From Nitrospirillum viridazoti CBAmc (GTDB taxonomy: Bacteria; Pseudomonadota; Alphaproteobacteria; Azospirillales; Azospirillaceae): a stretch of DNA of 64,000 nt. Below are positions 1 through 9,484 of this stretch, piece after piece; the first letter of the stretch is position 1; each line of letters opens with the position of its first letter. A model generated the notes under the pieces. That model had not been told where the DNA came from and ran no database searches. It saw only the letters and a list, made by a program, of their open reading frames with translations. Location: the NCBI RefSeq assembly GCF_000730165.1, contig NZ_CP022111.1, forward strand, positions 1,054,001 through 1,118,000, in the 5' to 3' direction. A program made the translations under genes and the position numbers.

Positions 1-1175
<1,175 letters not shown>

Positions 1176-1180
1176 ACCAG

Positions 1181-1190
1181 AATCCAAAAG
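1181..1190 (-). other. CTTTTGGATT word upstream of gyrA (copy 1 of 3)
   Basis: The ten-base word CTTTTGGATT reads on the minus strand just before the chosen gyrA start. The same word lies 15-17 bases upstream of ssb (12576-12585) and argS (36382-36391), also on the minus strand. Its role is unknown; a promoter or leader element is possible. Confidence 0.45.
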
Positions 1191-1333
1191 CAAGGAAAAC
1201 CAAGCCTCACGGGTGGCTGCACAGCCGCCCGCAGGCGATGGGGATCGGCCGCTTTTCTAGCATCATTCGCGCATGCGAACAATGAAACCGGCACGCCGCG
1301 TATCTCTAGGGTACCCGCGTACGCGCGCGACTC

Positions 1334-1353
1334 GGCTGCGGGGTTCCGCAGCC
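1334..1353. other. Perfect 8-bp stem-loop between gyrA and the VOC gene
   Basis: GGCTGCGG (1334-1341) pairs with CCGCAGCC (1346-1353) around the loop GGTT. There is no T-run, so it is not a clear terminator. It lies between two divergent genes and could be an operator or a leader structure. Confidence 0.35.
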
Positions 1354-1408
1354 CCCACCCCAGCGCTACAGTGCGCGGGCGCTTTCCCCTCGCCCAGGGC
1401 CTCGACCC

Positions 1409-1816
1409 ATGACTCCGCCCTTCACCCCGCGTGGCTTCGACCATCTGGCCCTGCCCGTCACCGACATGGCGGCCAGCCTGGCCTTCTACCGCGATGTCCT
1501 GGGATGCCCGGTGACGGCGGAATGGCCGGAGGACGCGCTGGTGCGGCTGCGGGTGGGCGACGCCGACCTGTTCCTGGTGGACGTGACGGTGCCGGAGGGG
1601 GCTTGGGCCCAGCCGCCGTCGGGGCCGGGCCGCAACCTGGACCATTTGTGCATCGCGCTGGCCCCCTGTGACGAGGCGGCGGTGCGCGGCCATCTGGCGG
1701 CCCATGGCCTGGACATCATCGAAGAGCGGGTGGGCGACAACCGCCATGGTCCCACCCTTTCGCTCTATGTCCGAGACCCGCAGGGCACGCAGGTGGAATT
1801 GCTGCTGCCCCGCTGA
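1409..1816 (+). CDS. VOC (glyoxalase/bleomycin resistance/dioxygenase) family protein
   Basis: This 135-residue protein covers one full VOC module of two beta-alpha-beta-beta-beta units. The start FDHLALPVTDMAASLAFY and the end DPQGTQVELLLP are typical. His12, His79 and Glu130 occupy the usual metal-ligand positions, so it is probably a metal enzyme of the glyoxalase/dioxygenase type. The substrate cannot be read from the sequence. It is transcribed away from gyrA. The stop codon shares its last base with the first base of the 25-bp element at 1816-1840, which appears to serve the next operon rather than this gene. Confidence 0.85.
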   Translation: MTPPFTPRGFDHLALPVTDMAASLAFYRDVLGCPVTAEWPEDALVRLRVGDADLFLVDVTVPEGAWAQPPSGPGRNLDHLCIALAPCDEAAVRGHLAAHGLDIIEERVGDNRHGPTLSLYVRDPQGTQVELLLPR

Positions 1817-1840
1817 AAGTCGCTAAAGAATCCGACAGCG
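1816..1840 (+). promoter_or_regulatory. Putative operator, copy 1, upstream of the DUF4331-HupE-DUF4198 operon
   Basis: This 25-bp element (core GTCGCTAAAGA then TCCGACAGCG) matches the reverse complement of 5280-5304 at 23 of 25 positions. It ends 58 bp before the DUF4331 start at 1899 and has the same orientation relative to that gene as the second copy has to the small Cys-rich gene. I infer that it binds the AraC-type regulator encoded at 5302-6132. That regulator has not been shown to bind here. Confidence 0.6.
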
Positions 1841-1898
1841 CGCCCATCGGCTTTCCGGCTTGCTTCCGCCCATCTGGAGACAAGCTGGAAAGCCCATC

Positions 1899-3126
1899 AT
1901 GCGCCCGTTCAGGCACCTCATCCCGCTGCTGGCGGCCCTGTTGCCCCTTGGGCTGCCGCCCCTCAGCGGGCCTGCCCTCGCGTCCGATCACCTGGACACG
2001 CCCGCCGTCATCGCCGACCCGCGCGCCGATATCGGTGACCTCTACGCCTGGATGAGCCCGGACGGGCGCCAGCTGAACCTGGTGATGACCATCGTCGGGC
2101 ACAGCCTGTCCGACCGGCTGGACTACACCTTCCACATCGACAGCGCCCGCCGCTTCAGCAAACCCGGAAGCGTCTCGGGAAGAAGCATGGACCTGACCTG
2201 CCGCTTCCCCGGCCCGCAGCAGGCGGATTGCCGCCTGGGCGGCATTGACCGCGTCCAGGGCGATGCCAACTCGACGGAGGGGCTATGGAGCGAACACCAT
2301 CGCTTCCGCCTGTACGCCGGCCTGCGCGACGACCCCTTCTTCAACAACGTGCGCGGCACCCGCCAGGCCTATCAGGTGGCGGAGGCGGCCTTGGCCCCGG
2401 GGCGTGGTCAAGGACAAGGCCGGCTGTCCCGCCTTCGACGCCGCCACCTCGGCCGAGATTCTGGACAAGTGGCGCCACACCGACGGCGGCCCGGCCAAGA
2501 ACCTGCTGGCCGGCTGGACGCCCATGGCCATCGTGGCGTCGGTGGACGTGGACGCGGTGAACCAGGGTGGCCCGCTACTGGCCGTCTGGGCGGCCACCAC
2601 GGGGGCCAAAGGCCAAGTGGACCGTGCCGGCCGGCCGCTGACCGGCAATGCCCTGCTGGGCCAGTTGCGTTCCGATGAGGAGGGCGACCGGTGGAAGGAA
2701 GCGTACAACGCCGCCACCCCCGCCGACGGCGCCCGCTTCGAGGCGGAGATCGCCAGGGGCCTGGCCTATTACGACAGCTTCGACGGCCGGTGCGGCAACC
2801 AGTGGCTGGCCGATGCCAAGGCGTCGCCGGCGCGGCGCTATCACCGCCTGGCGGCGACGCTCGCCGATGACAGGCTGTGGGTGAACAGCGCCACCGGCAT
2901 CTGCACGCAGATGTTCGCCGTGGAGCTGGCGGCCCTGTCGGACGAACGGGCGCTGCGGTCCGATTGTGGCGGCCGGACGCTGACCTACGACGCCTCGAAC
3001 ATCTATCGCTCCTTCCTGGTGAACGGCACCGCCGCCGGTGTGGCCGACGGCCTGACGCGGGATGAGTACCCGCCGTCCAACACGATCTTCCCCTTCCTGC
3101 TGGCGCCGGAGGTGCCGCCGTCATGA
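1899..3126 (+). pseudogene. DUF4331-family secreted protein, interrupted by a +1 frameshift
   Basis: The start at 1899 follows GGAA at 1887-1890. A signal peptide ends near PALA, and the mature protein begins SDHLDTPAVIADPRADIGD, typical of DUF4331. The first frame matches the family up to about base 2394 (ending EAALAP). The rest (GVVKDKAGCPAFDAAT onward to the stop at 3126) continues one frame over. Deleting one base from the CCCCGGGG run at 2395-2402 restores one open frame of about 408 residues. This could be a sequencing error, a recent mutation or programmed slippage. Both halves keep good coding sequence, so any break is recent. The gene overlaps hupE by four bases and is the first gene of an apparent operon. 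The biochemical role of DUF4331 is unknown. Confidence 0.75.
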
Positions 3127-3707
3127 GGTGCTGGATCCTTATCGCCGCCGCGCTGGCCGTCAGCCACCCGGCGGCGGCGCACAGCGGCACCGGCCTGCCA
3201 GGTGGATTCGGACCGGGATTCCTGCATCCCTTCAGCGGCCTGGACCATCTGCTGGCCATGGTGGCGGTGGGCCTGTGGGGCGCCGTTCTGGGCAATCCCC
3301 TGCTGCTGGCCCTGCCCATCCTGTTCCCTGCCATGATGGTGGTGGGCGCCATTTCCGGCATGGTGGGGGTGCCCCTGCCGCCGATGGAGCTGGGCATCGC
3401 CTGCTCCGTCCTCGTGCTGGGCGGCTGCGTCGCCGGCGGGATCAAGGCGCCGGTCTGGCTGGCCCTGGCGCTGGTGGCCGTCTTCGCCCTGTTCCACGGT
3501 TACGCCCATGGACGGGAGCTGCCGTCGGCCGCCGATCCGGCCGGGTACAGCGCCGGCTTCGTCCTGGCCACCGGCCTGCTGCATCTGGCGGGCGTCGCCA
3601 TCGGCCATTTGAACAGCCGGCCTGGCGAGATGCGCGTGACTCGGGGGCTGGGCGGGGCCATCGCCCTGTTGGGCCTGGGCTTCCTCACCCGCGCGGTGTT
3701 GCCATGA
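3123..3707 (+). CDS. HupE/UreJ family metal permease
   Basis: This 194-residue membrane protein has a signal-like N-terminus ending at PAAAH, so the mature protein would begin with a His. Several hydrophobic helices follow. The family metal motif HPFSGLDH is at residues 35-42 and a second His motif, FHGYAHG, at 124-130. HupE/UreJ proteins are nickel or cobalt permeases associated with hydrogenase or urease. Neither enzyme is in this window, so the metal is uncertain. The ATGA overlaps at both ends indicate translational coupling to DUF4331 and to the next membrane protein. Confidence 0.85.
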   Translation: MRCWILIAAALAVSHPAAAHSGTGLPGGFGPGFLHPFSGLDHLLAMVAVGLWGAVLGNPLLLALPILFPAMMVVGAISGMVGVPLPPMELGIACSVLVLGGCVAGGIKAPVWLALALVAVFALFHGYAHGRELPSAADPAGYSAGFVLATGLLHLAGVAIGHLNSRPGEMRVTRGLGGAIALLGLGFLTRAVLP

Positions 3708-4180
3708 GAAGCGCGCTGCCGCCCCTGCTGCTGCTTTACGCGGCGCTGGCCTTGTCCCTGGCCTCCGCCCCCCGGCGCGCCTGGAGGCTTTGCCTGGGGC
3801 TGTTGGCCCTGGCGGCAGGTGTTGCGGCCACCCTCCCACCCCCTTGGCATGACGGGGTGTTCGTCGGCTGCTGGATCAGCGTGGCGGTGACCGCGGCCGG
3901 CGGCCTGGTTTGCCGCACCGATCGGCCGCTGGCCTGGGGCCTGTCGGTCAATGCCGGCCTGTGGTCCGGCGCGCTCGCCGCCGTGACGGGCGCGCCGCTG
4001 GATCTGCTGGCGGCCTTGCCCGCCCTGGCCCTGCTGCCGGCCGCCGCCTGGGCCCTGGGCCACCTGTCCTTCCCCGCCGTGCGGGTCATGTCCAGCTGGC
4101 TGGTCGCCGTGGCCGTGCTGGCGGTCACCCTGGCCTGTCTGCCGGTGACGCCCGGCTATCTGCCGGATCATCTGGAATGA
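3704..4180 (+). CDS. Small integral membrane protein of unknown function
   Basis: This 158-residue protein is mostly hydrophobic and looks like about five membrane helices. I do not recognise its family. The start is set by the four-base ATGA overlap with hupE, and the stop comes just before the DUF4198 gene. Its place between HupE and DUF4198 suggests an accessory part of the same transporter, comparable in position to the small membrane proteins of nickel/cobalt importers, but no motif proves this. Confidence 0.65.
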   Translation: MRSALPPLLLLYAALALSLASAPRRAWRLCLGLLALAAGVAATLPPPWHDGVFVGCWISVAVTAAGGLVCRTDRPLAWGLSVNAGLWSGALAAVTGAPLDLLAALPALALLPAAAWALGHLSFPAVRVMSSWLVAVAVLAVTLACLPVTPGYLPDHLE

Positions 4181-4188
4181 GGTGCGCA

Positions 4189-5001
4189 ATGATGAGAACG
4201 CTAGCCTTGCTGGCGATGCTGGTGGCCCTGCCCGCGTCGGCCCATGACTTCTGGCTGCAGCCGCAGAGCTTCCATCCCGCCCCCGGCGCCCTCCTGCCCC
4301 TGACCTTGCAGGTGGGGCACGGCCCCTACCGCCAACGCTCCCCCTTGCCCGTGCGCCGCATTGTCCGCTTCCAGGACGTGGCGCCAGATGGGACGGCATC
4401 CGACCTGCGCGCCGCCCTGCACCCCGGCGAGGCCGATGAGGACGGCGCCGTCCGCCTCACCGCCCCCGGCACCCATGTCCTGGTACTGGAGACGGACGAT
4501 AGGGCGCAGAGTCACTTGCCCGCCCTGCGCTTCAACGACTACCTGACCGTGGAGGGGCTCACGCCCGCCCTCGAACTGCGCCGCGCCGGCCATCGCATGG
4601 ACGCCGACGGGGCGGAGAATTACAGCCGCCGGGCCAAGGTGCTGGTGCGGGTGGGATCCGGCGGCAGCAGCGCGCCGGTGACTCGTCCCCTGGGCTTGAC
4701 GCTGGAGATCGTGCCGGAGGTTGATCCCTACGCCCTGCCCCGGCCGGCCGACCTGCCGGTGCGGATTTGTTATGAGGGCCGGCCCCTGGCGGGCGCCCTG
4801 GTCAAGCTGACGGACCTGGCCCATGACGCGGAGCCGCTGGAAACCCACCGCACCGACGGCGACGGCCGCGCCCGCTTCCCCCTGCCCGATGCCGGCGATT
4901 GGCTGCTGAACGTCATCTGGACCAAGCCGCAGCCGCCCACGGCGGAGACGGATTTCGAAACCGTCTTTTCCAGCCTCAGCTTCGGCTTTCCACGACGCTG
5001 A
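4189..5001 (+). CDS. DUF4198-family periplasmic protein
   Basis: The protein is 270 residues with a short signal peptide ending near PASA; the mature form begins HDFWLQPQSF, typical of DUF4198. The family is associated with nickel/cobalt uptake and is thought to act in the periplasm. Extended beta-rich sequence continues to the C-terminus, with a carboxypeptidase-regulatory-like segment around LVKLTDL. Three in-frame ATGs exist (4177, 4189, 4192). I chose 4189 because GAGG lies about six bases before it; 4177 would overlap the upstream stop. This is the last gene of the operon and is followed by a clear terminator. Confidence 0.8.
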   Translation: MMRTLALLAMLVALPASAHDFWLQPQSFHPAPGALLPLTLQVGHGPYRQRSPLPVRRIVRFQDVAPDGTASDLRAALHPGEADEDGAVRLTAPGTHVLVLETDDRAQSHLPALRFNDYLTVEGLTPALELRRAGHRMDADGAENYSRRAKVLVRVGSGGSSAPVTRPLGLTLEIVPEVDPYALPRPADLPVRICYEGRPLAGALVKLTDLAHDAEPLETHRTDGDGRARFPLPDAGDWLLNVIWTKPQPPTAETDFETVFSSLSFGFPRR

Positions 5002-5006
5002 GGCGT

Positions 5007-5041
5007 AAAAAAGGGCGGAGCCGCGAGACCCCGCCCTTTTT
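5007..5041. terminator. Bidirectional intrinsic terminator
   Basis: AAAAAAGGGCGG (5007-5018) pairs with CCGCCCTTTTT (5031-5041). A-tract and T-tract flank a GC stem, so it can end both the plus-strand DUF4198 operon and the minus-strand small Cys-rich gene that stops at 5057. Confidence 0.85.
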
Positions 5042-5056
5042 GCCGCCGCCGCCGGT

Positions 5057-5206
5057 TCAGTCGCCGCCGCCAGCCGCGGCCTGGGCCTCGCGCAGCTTGT
5101 CGGCGCATTCCTGGCAGCAGGCCTCCACGGTGCGGCCGCCGATGGTCACGCTGATGGCGTTTTCATCCAGCGGGTAATCGCAGGCGGCGCAGGTCTTCTC
5201 GCTCAT
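5057..5206 (-). CDS. 49-residue Cys-rich, probably zinc- or metal-binding protein
   Basis: A strong ribosome site, GGAGGAG, lies seven bases before the ATG at 5206. The protein begins MSEKTCAACDYPLDENAI and holds five cysteines: C6-x2-C9 and C30-C31-x2-C34. That is the layout of a small zinc-ribbon or metal-chelating protein. The C-terminus is charged and then Ala/Gly-rich. No signal peptide is visible, so it is probably cytoplasmic. It lies downstream of the AraC regulator on the same strand, and copy 2 of the 25-bp element ends 73 bp before its start, so it probably shares control with the HupE operon. I do not know a named family. Confidence 0.75.
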   Translation of the reverse strand: MSEKTCAACDYPLDENAISVTIGGRTVEACCQECADKLREAQAAAGGGD

Positions 5207-5279
5207 GGTGGTTCTCCTCCGGTCACTCAAGGCCGGCCGTTCCGGCCCAGGGGAAAGAGACCATTTCGCCCGCCCCCGC

Positions 5280-5304
5280 CGCTGTCGGAATCTTTAGCGA
5301 CTTA
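5280..5304 (-). promoter_or_regulatory. Putative operator, copy 2, upstream of the small Cys-rich gene
   Basis: Read on the minus strand, this element matches 1816-1840 at 23 of 25 positions; the two differences are A/T swaps. It overlaps the stop codon of the AraC gene and ends 73 bp before the start of the 49-residue gene. GTCG and CGAC near its ends form short inverted arms. Confidence 0.6.
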
Positions 5305-6132
5305 CCGGGCGCGGACGGAGCGTTGGAATTCCGCCGGGGTGCGGCCATAGGCCTGGCGGAAGGCGGCGCTGAAATGGCTGTGGCTGGAGAAGCCCAAGTC
5401 CATGCTGAGTGTGGTGATGTCGTCGTATTCGCCCAGCAGATCCAGCGCCCGGGCCAGACGCAGGCGCAATTGATAGCGATAGAGGGGCACCGCTTCCACC
5501 TGCTGGAACACCTGGGTGAGGTAGACGGGGGAGACGCCCACCTCGCCCGCGATCTCCGCCAGGGTCCAGCGGCGGGTGAGGTCGCCGCTCAGCGCCAGCT
5601 TGGCCCGGTCCACCAGTTTCCGATGGCCGACGCTGGCCTGGGGCGCGTGCGAGGTCCGCTCCCCCAGCGCCCGGCGGATCAGGGTCAGGGTCAGCGCCTC
5701 CGCCTCCAGCGTCTCGGCCGTACCCTGGGCCAGGCTGTGGCGCAGCAGGGCGGCCAGCACCTGGCCGCGCGGGTCGATGCGCAGACGCTGGTGACGGAAG
5801 GCCAGGTCGGCCTGGTCGCGCACATGCTCGCGCGGCGCCAGTTCCTGCAACAGCGCGTCATCTACGGCGATGGACAGGCAGGCGTCGCCGCCCGTCACCG
5901 GATGGCTGACGCTGTATTCATCGCCCTTGTTGAAGAACAGCACCTGGTTGGCCTCGGCCACCGCCTCATCCCGGCCCAGGTGGCGGACGTAGATGCCGCG
6001 ATAGGGAAAGACCAGGGTGGTGGCGCCGGCGCACTCCTCCACGCTGCGATGCCGGCAGGTGCCGGCGCAGGCCACGTCGCGGATGCGCGCCGTGGCCGTG
6101 TCCAGCAGCGCCTGTACCGTCAGTTCCGTCAT
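5302..6132 (-). CDS. AraC-family transcriptional regulator with N-terminal Cys cluster
   Basis: The protein has 276 residues. The C-terminal hundred form the two helix-turn-helix units of the AraC family: LAEIAGEVGVSPVYLTQVF, then MDLGFSSHSHFSAAFRQAYG ending RTPAEF. The N-terminal half looks like a cupin-type effector domain. Near its start lie C22, C26, H28 and C34, an arrangement that could bind a metal or sense thiols. The gene is 46 bases downstream of the MATE gene and upstream of the small Cys-rich gene, all on the minus strand. I infer that it controls the two copies of the 25-bp element. Effector and direction of control are unknown. Confidence 0.88.
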   Translation of the reverse strand: MTELTVQALLDTATARIRDVACAGTCRHRSVEECAGATTLVFPYRGIYVRHLGRDEAVAEANQVLFFNKGDEYSVSHPVTGGDACLSIAVDDALLQELAPREHVRDQADLAFRHQRLRIDPRGQVLAALLRHSLAQGTAETLEAEALTLTLIRRALGERTSHAPQASVGHRKLVDRAKLALSGDLTRRWTLAEIAGEVGVSPVYLTQVFQQVEAVPLYRYQLRLRLARALDLLGEYDDITTLSMDLGFSSHSHFSAAFRQAYGRTPAEFQRSVRAR

Positions 6133-6178
6133 GACCCGCGGCCTTGGTTTCCTAAGCCGCGAGGATAACAGATGCGGC

Positions 6179-7627
6179 TCAGCGCCGCGACAGCAGGTGG
6201 AACCGGACCATCAGCACCGTGACCGCCACGATGCTGGCCACCAGGATGCCCTCGAAGATGCCCATGATGCCATGCCCCAGGTGGAAGGCCGCATAAGCCG
6301 CCGTGGGGATCATGACGCCGTAATAGCTAAAGAAATGCAGGGCGGTGGGGATCCAGCTGTCGCCCTGGCCGCGCAGCGCGCTGGCCATGACCGTCTGGCC
6401 GCCGTCGGCCACCACGATCCAGGCCATGAAGGCGATGGCAGGCACCAGCACACGGATGAGGTCGGGATCGCTGGCGTAGAGGGTCGCGATGCCCTCCGGC
6501 ACCGACGACAGCACCACGCCGACGACGACCATGATCAGGGCCGTGAGGGCCAGGCCCGTCCACCCGGCCAGCGTGGCCTCTCGCCGGTTGCCGGCACCAT
6601 GCGCCTGCCCCACCTGCACCGCGGTGGCCGAGGCCAGGCCCAAGGCCGCCATGAAGATAAGGGCCAGCAGGTTCAGCCCCACGGCATAGGCCCCCAGGCC
6701 CAAGGCGCCCAGCCAGCCGGCGAAGATGCCCATGGTGCCGAAGGCGGTGGATTCCGCACCCTGGCTGAGGCCCGCGGCATACCCCAGGTGGCGGTGCGGC
6801 CGCCCCTCCCGCCATTCCAGGAAGGATCCGCGCACGCCGTAATGGGCATGGTCGCGCATGGTCCATACATACAGGATCAGGCCCAGTGCCGTCAGCCAGC
6901 GTATGGTGGTGGTGGCGATGGCGGACCCCACCGCCCCCAGCGCCGGCATGCCGAAATGGCCGAACACCAGGGTGTAATCCAGGGCGAAGTTCAACAGGTT
7001 GGCCACGATCATGGAAACCATGGCCGGGAATGGCCGCTTGATGCCCTCCAGGAAGAAGGAGGTGCTGATCTGCAGCACCGCCGCCGGCATGCCCAGGCCC
7101 AGGATGGCGATGACAGGCGCCGCCCCATGGGCGATCCCAGGCTCCTGCCCCGTCAGCAGGAAGAAGGCCTCGCCGAACTGGCAGCCGAGGGCGACGACAC
7201 TGCCGATCAGCAGGGCGTAGGGCAGCGAGCGGCGCCAGACCGCGCCGGCGTCACGCGGGCGCCCCGCCCCCACCGCCTGGGCCACCAGGATGATGGTGCC
7301 CATCATCAGGCCGACCACGGTGGCGAAGGCTGTGCCCACCGGGGTGCCGCCCAGGCTGAAGTAGGCCAGTTCCTCCGCGCTGTAGCGCCCGACCATGGCG
7401 GTGTCGACCGTCTGCATGAACAGCTGGCCGATGCGGGTCAGCATCAGGGGCGTGGCCAGCAGCACCAGGTCGCGGGCATGGACCAGGATGCGGGGCAACA
7501 GGCGCTCATTGGGGGCCCGGGGCGGCAAGCCGGGACAGGCCTTCTCCACCGCCGCCTCATCCAGGGGCGGCAGGGGCGTCACCGCCGCCGACAGTTCCGG
7601 CGGCACGGGGATCTCGGACTGGGCCAT
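6179..7627 (-). CDS. MATE-family multidrug/drug:cation antiporter
   Basis: The 482-residue protein has about twelve membrane helices and family features such as IGQLFMQTVDTAMVGRYSAEE near the first helices and the matching region in the second half. The N-terminal 50 residues are a hydrophilic extension. MATE proteins export drugs, metabolites or organic cations using Na+ or H+ gradients; the substrate is not readable here. It is the first gene of a possible minus-strand unit with the AraC regulator, so it may belong to the same response, but it lacks its own copy of the 25-bp element. Confidence 0.9.
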   Translation of the reverse strand: MAQSEIPVPPELSAAVTPLPPLDEAAVEKACPGLPPRAPNERLLPRILVHARDLVLLATPLMLTRIGQLFMQTVDTAMVGRYSAEELAYFSLGGTPVGTAFATVVGLMMGTIILVAQAVGAGRPRDAGAVWRRSLPYALLIGSVVALGCQFGEAFFLLTGQEPGIAHGAAPVIAILGLGMPAAVLQISTSFFLEGIKRPFPAMVSMIVANLLNFALDYTLVFGHFGMPALGAVGSAIATTTIRWLTALGLILYVWTMRDHAHYGVRGSFLEWREGRPHRHLGYAAGLSQGAESTAFGTMGIFAGWLGALGLGAYAVGLNLLALIFMAALGLASATAVQVGQAHGAGNRREATLAGWTGLALTALIMVVVGVVLSSVPEGIATLYASDPDLIRVLVPAIAFMAWIVVADGGQTVMASALRGQGDSWIPTALHFFSYYGVMIPTAAYAAFHLGHGIMGIFEGILVASIVAVTVLMVRFHLLSRR

Positions 7628-7771
7628 GACGGGCGCGCTCTGGTGGCTTTATCATCGCCCAACGGCCGGCCGTCCGGGCGTCCTCCTTGCCTACCGCGCC
7701 GGGCGCGCCGCCGCAACCCACGAGCGGCGCACGGCTGCCGGGCGTCCGGCTTGCGATGCCCTGGCGGCCCG

Positions 7772-9484
7772 TCAGAAGCTACCCGTCACCCGCACCCAGG
7801 CGCGGGTGTGGCGGCGCAAGCCGTCGCTGTCGGTCCCCGCGATCCGGCCGGGGTTGTCGCCCACCACATGGGCCAGCGTCGCATCGAGCGTCAGGGAGTC
7901 CACCGGCCGCCAGCTGACGGCGACGCCGATGCCTTGCAGGCCATAGTCGTTGGGCAGGTCGGTGCCCCGGTTCCAGCCTGCCCAGGGGCTGACGAACTGC
8001 CGGATCCACCCGCCATCCCAGAAGGCCGCCAGGCGCAGGCTGTCCACGGGGCGCCAGCGCAGCTCCAGCGTGCCCAAGGCCCCCTCCGCCCCCTGCCCCT
8101 CGTTCACGGGATAGGCGCGGATGGCGTCGGGGCCGCCCAGGGCCAGCCGTTCGGAGCTGTCCAAGTTGCTGCTGGCCCACTGGCCGGCCAGCCGCGCCAC
8201 CAACTCCACCCCCTCACCCAAGGGCTGGGCGTGGCTGAGGGTCAGGGCCAGCTTGGCGTAACCGCCCTGGGTGCGGGCGGAGGCATCGTCCACCGCCTGG
8301 TTCTCCGGCACGCCACCCAGGTCGACATTGCCGGCGGTCAGGGTCCCATCCACCTGGTCGACGCCATCCCAGCCGTCGCGCGCCACCCCGCTCACGCCCA
8401 GGGTGGCGGCATCGATGACGGTGATGCCCGTCACGATCTCCGCCGTGCGGTTGACCAAACGGCGATGCTCATAGACCAGACGGCCGTCCAGGGCCGTATC
8501 CTCCGTCCGCCACAGTGGCAGGGTGGCCGCGGCCCCGCCGGTGGCGCCCCACCCGTCAGGCGTGCCGGCGTTGAAGTCATGGGCGACGCGATAGTCGAAA
8601 GCGCTGCCATTGACGCCCAGGCGCAGGCCTGAATAGCCCACGGGCAGGGTGGCGGCCAAGCGACCATAGGTACTGCCCAGGCTACGCACGCCGGTGAGGA
8701 CGGTCTGATCACCGATGCCTGCCAGGTCATTGGCCGACAGCACGGCGATGCCGCGCCACCCGCCGCTGGCCCGCTGCGCCTGGTTGTCCACCAGGGCGAC
8801 GCCACTGAACAGCGGCCCCTCGGTCAGCTTCAGGCGGATGTCGGTCTGGTCGGCAGCCTGCCCCGCCTCCGCCGTCGCCGTGGCCGTGATGCCTGGCAGC
8901 GCGTTCAGCACCGCGACACCCCCCTCCAGCGCGTCCAGGCGCAGGGCCTCGCCCATGGCTTGGCGGTCCAGCAGGTAGCCGGCGGCGGTGTCGGCGTCCA
9001 GGCGCGTGTCGCTGCTGGGATCGACCACCACCCGGCCCAGTCGGCTTTCCTGCACGGCGATGGTGACGACACCGTCGCGGATTTCCTGCCGGGGCAGGTA
9101 GGCGCGCGCCAGATAGCCGTGCTGGCGGTAATAAGCGCTGACGGCGGCGGCGGCCGACTGCAATTCCCCCAAGGTCAGGTCGCGATCACGGAAAGGCGCC
9201 AACACCGCCTGCAACTCCGCCTCCGGAAACAGCGTGGCCGTGATGTGGAAGGCGGTGACGTGGACGGTGGGCCCTTGGGCCGGGCGCTCCGAGGGCGGCG
9301 CCTCCGGCACCACCGGGCGCAGGGGCGCGGGCGGCGCCGTCAGGCGCGGGGTGGTGCGTTCGGTGTCGCGCAGGATACTGCCGGCATCCGGTGTCTGTGG
9401 CGTCTGCTGGGCCGAAGCCTGGCCAGGAACCAGGGCAAGGACGGCAAGCGTCGCGGCGGACCACGCTGGAAACGATCGACGCAT
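7772..9484 (-). CDS. Two-partner secretion outer-membrane transporter (ShlB/FhaC/HecB family, TpsB)
   Basis: This 570-residue protein has a signal peptide ending QASAQ, a Pro-rich linker, a POTRA_2 domain at about residues 73-150 and a ShlB-type beta-barrel from about 210 to the final Phe, the usual outer-membrane signature. TpsB proteins export a large TpsA exoprotein. No filamentous haemagglutinin-like TpsA gene lies on either side: the neighbours are the MATE pump and nadE. It is therefore an orphan transporter in this window. The partner may be elsewhere, or it may serve another cargo. Confidence 0.85.
   Translation of the reverse strand: MRRSFPAWSAATLAVLALVPGQASAQQTPQTPDAGSILRDTERTTPRLTAPPAPLRPVVPEAPPSERPAQGPTVHVTAFHITATLFPEAELQAVLAPFRDRDLTLGELQSAAAAVSAYYRQHGYLARAYLPRQEIRDGVVTIAVQESRLGRVVVDPSSDTRLDADTAAGYLLDRQAMGEALRLDALEGGVAVLNALPGITATATAEAGQAADQTDIRLKLTEGPLFSGVALVDNQAQRASGGWRGIAVLSANDLAGIGDQTVLTGVRSLGSTYGRLAATLPVGYSGLRLGVNGSAFDYRVAHDFNAGTPDGWGATGGAAATLPLWRTEDTALDGRLVYEHRRLVNRTAEIVTGITVIDAATLGVSGVARDGWDGVDQVDGTLTAGNVDLGGVPENQAVDDASARTQGGYAKLALTLSHAQPLGEGVELVARLAGQWASSNLDSSERLALGGPDAIRAYPVNEGQGAEGALGTLELRWRPVDSLRLAAFWDGGWIRQFVSPWAGWNRGTDLPNDYGLQGIGVAVSWRPVDSLTLDATLAHVVGDNPGRIAGTDSDGLRRHTRAWVRVTGSF

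Noticed and set aside
6017-8632. An 871-codon open frame on the plus strand opposite the MATE and TpsB genes
   Set aside because: Low-complexity Gly/His/Gln-rich translation typical of the antisense strand of GC-rich genes; the minus-strand genes have clear families.
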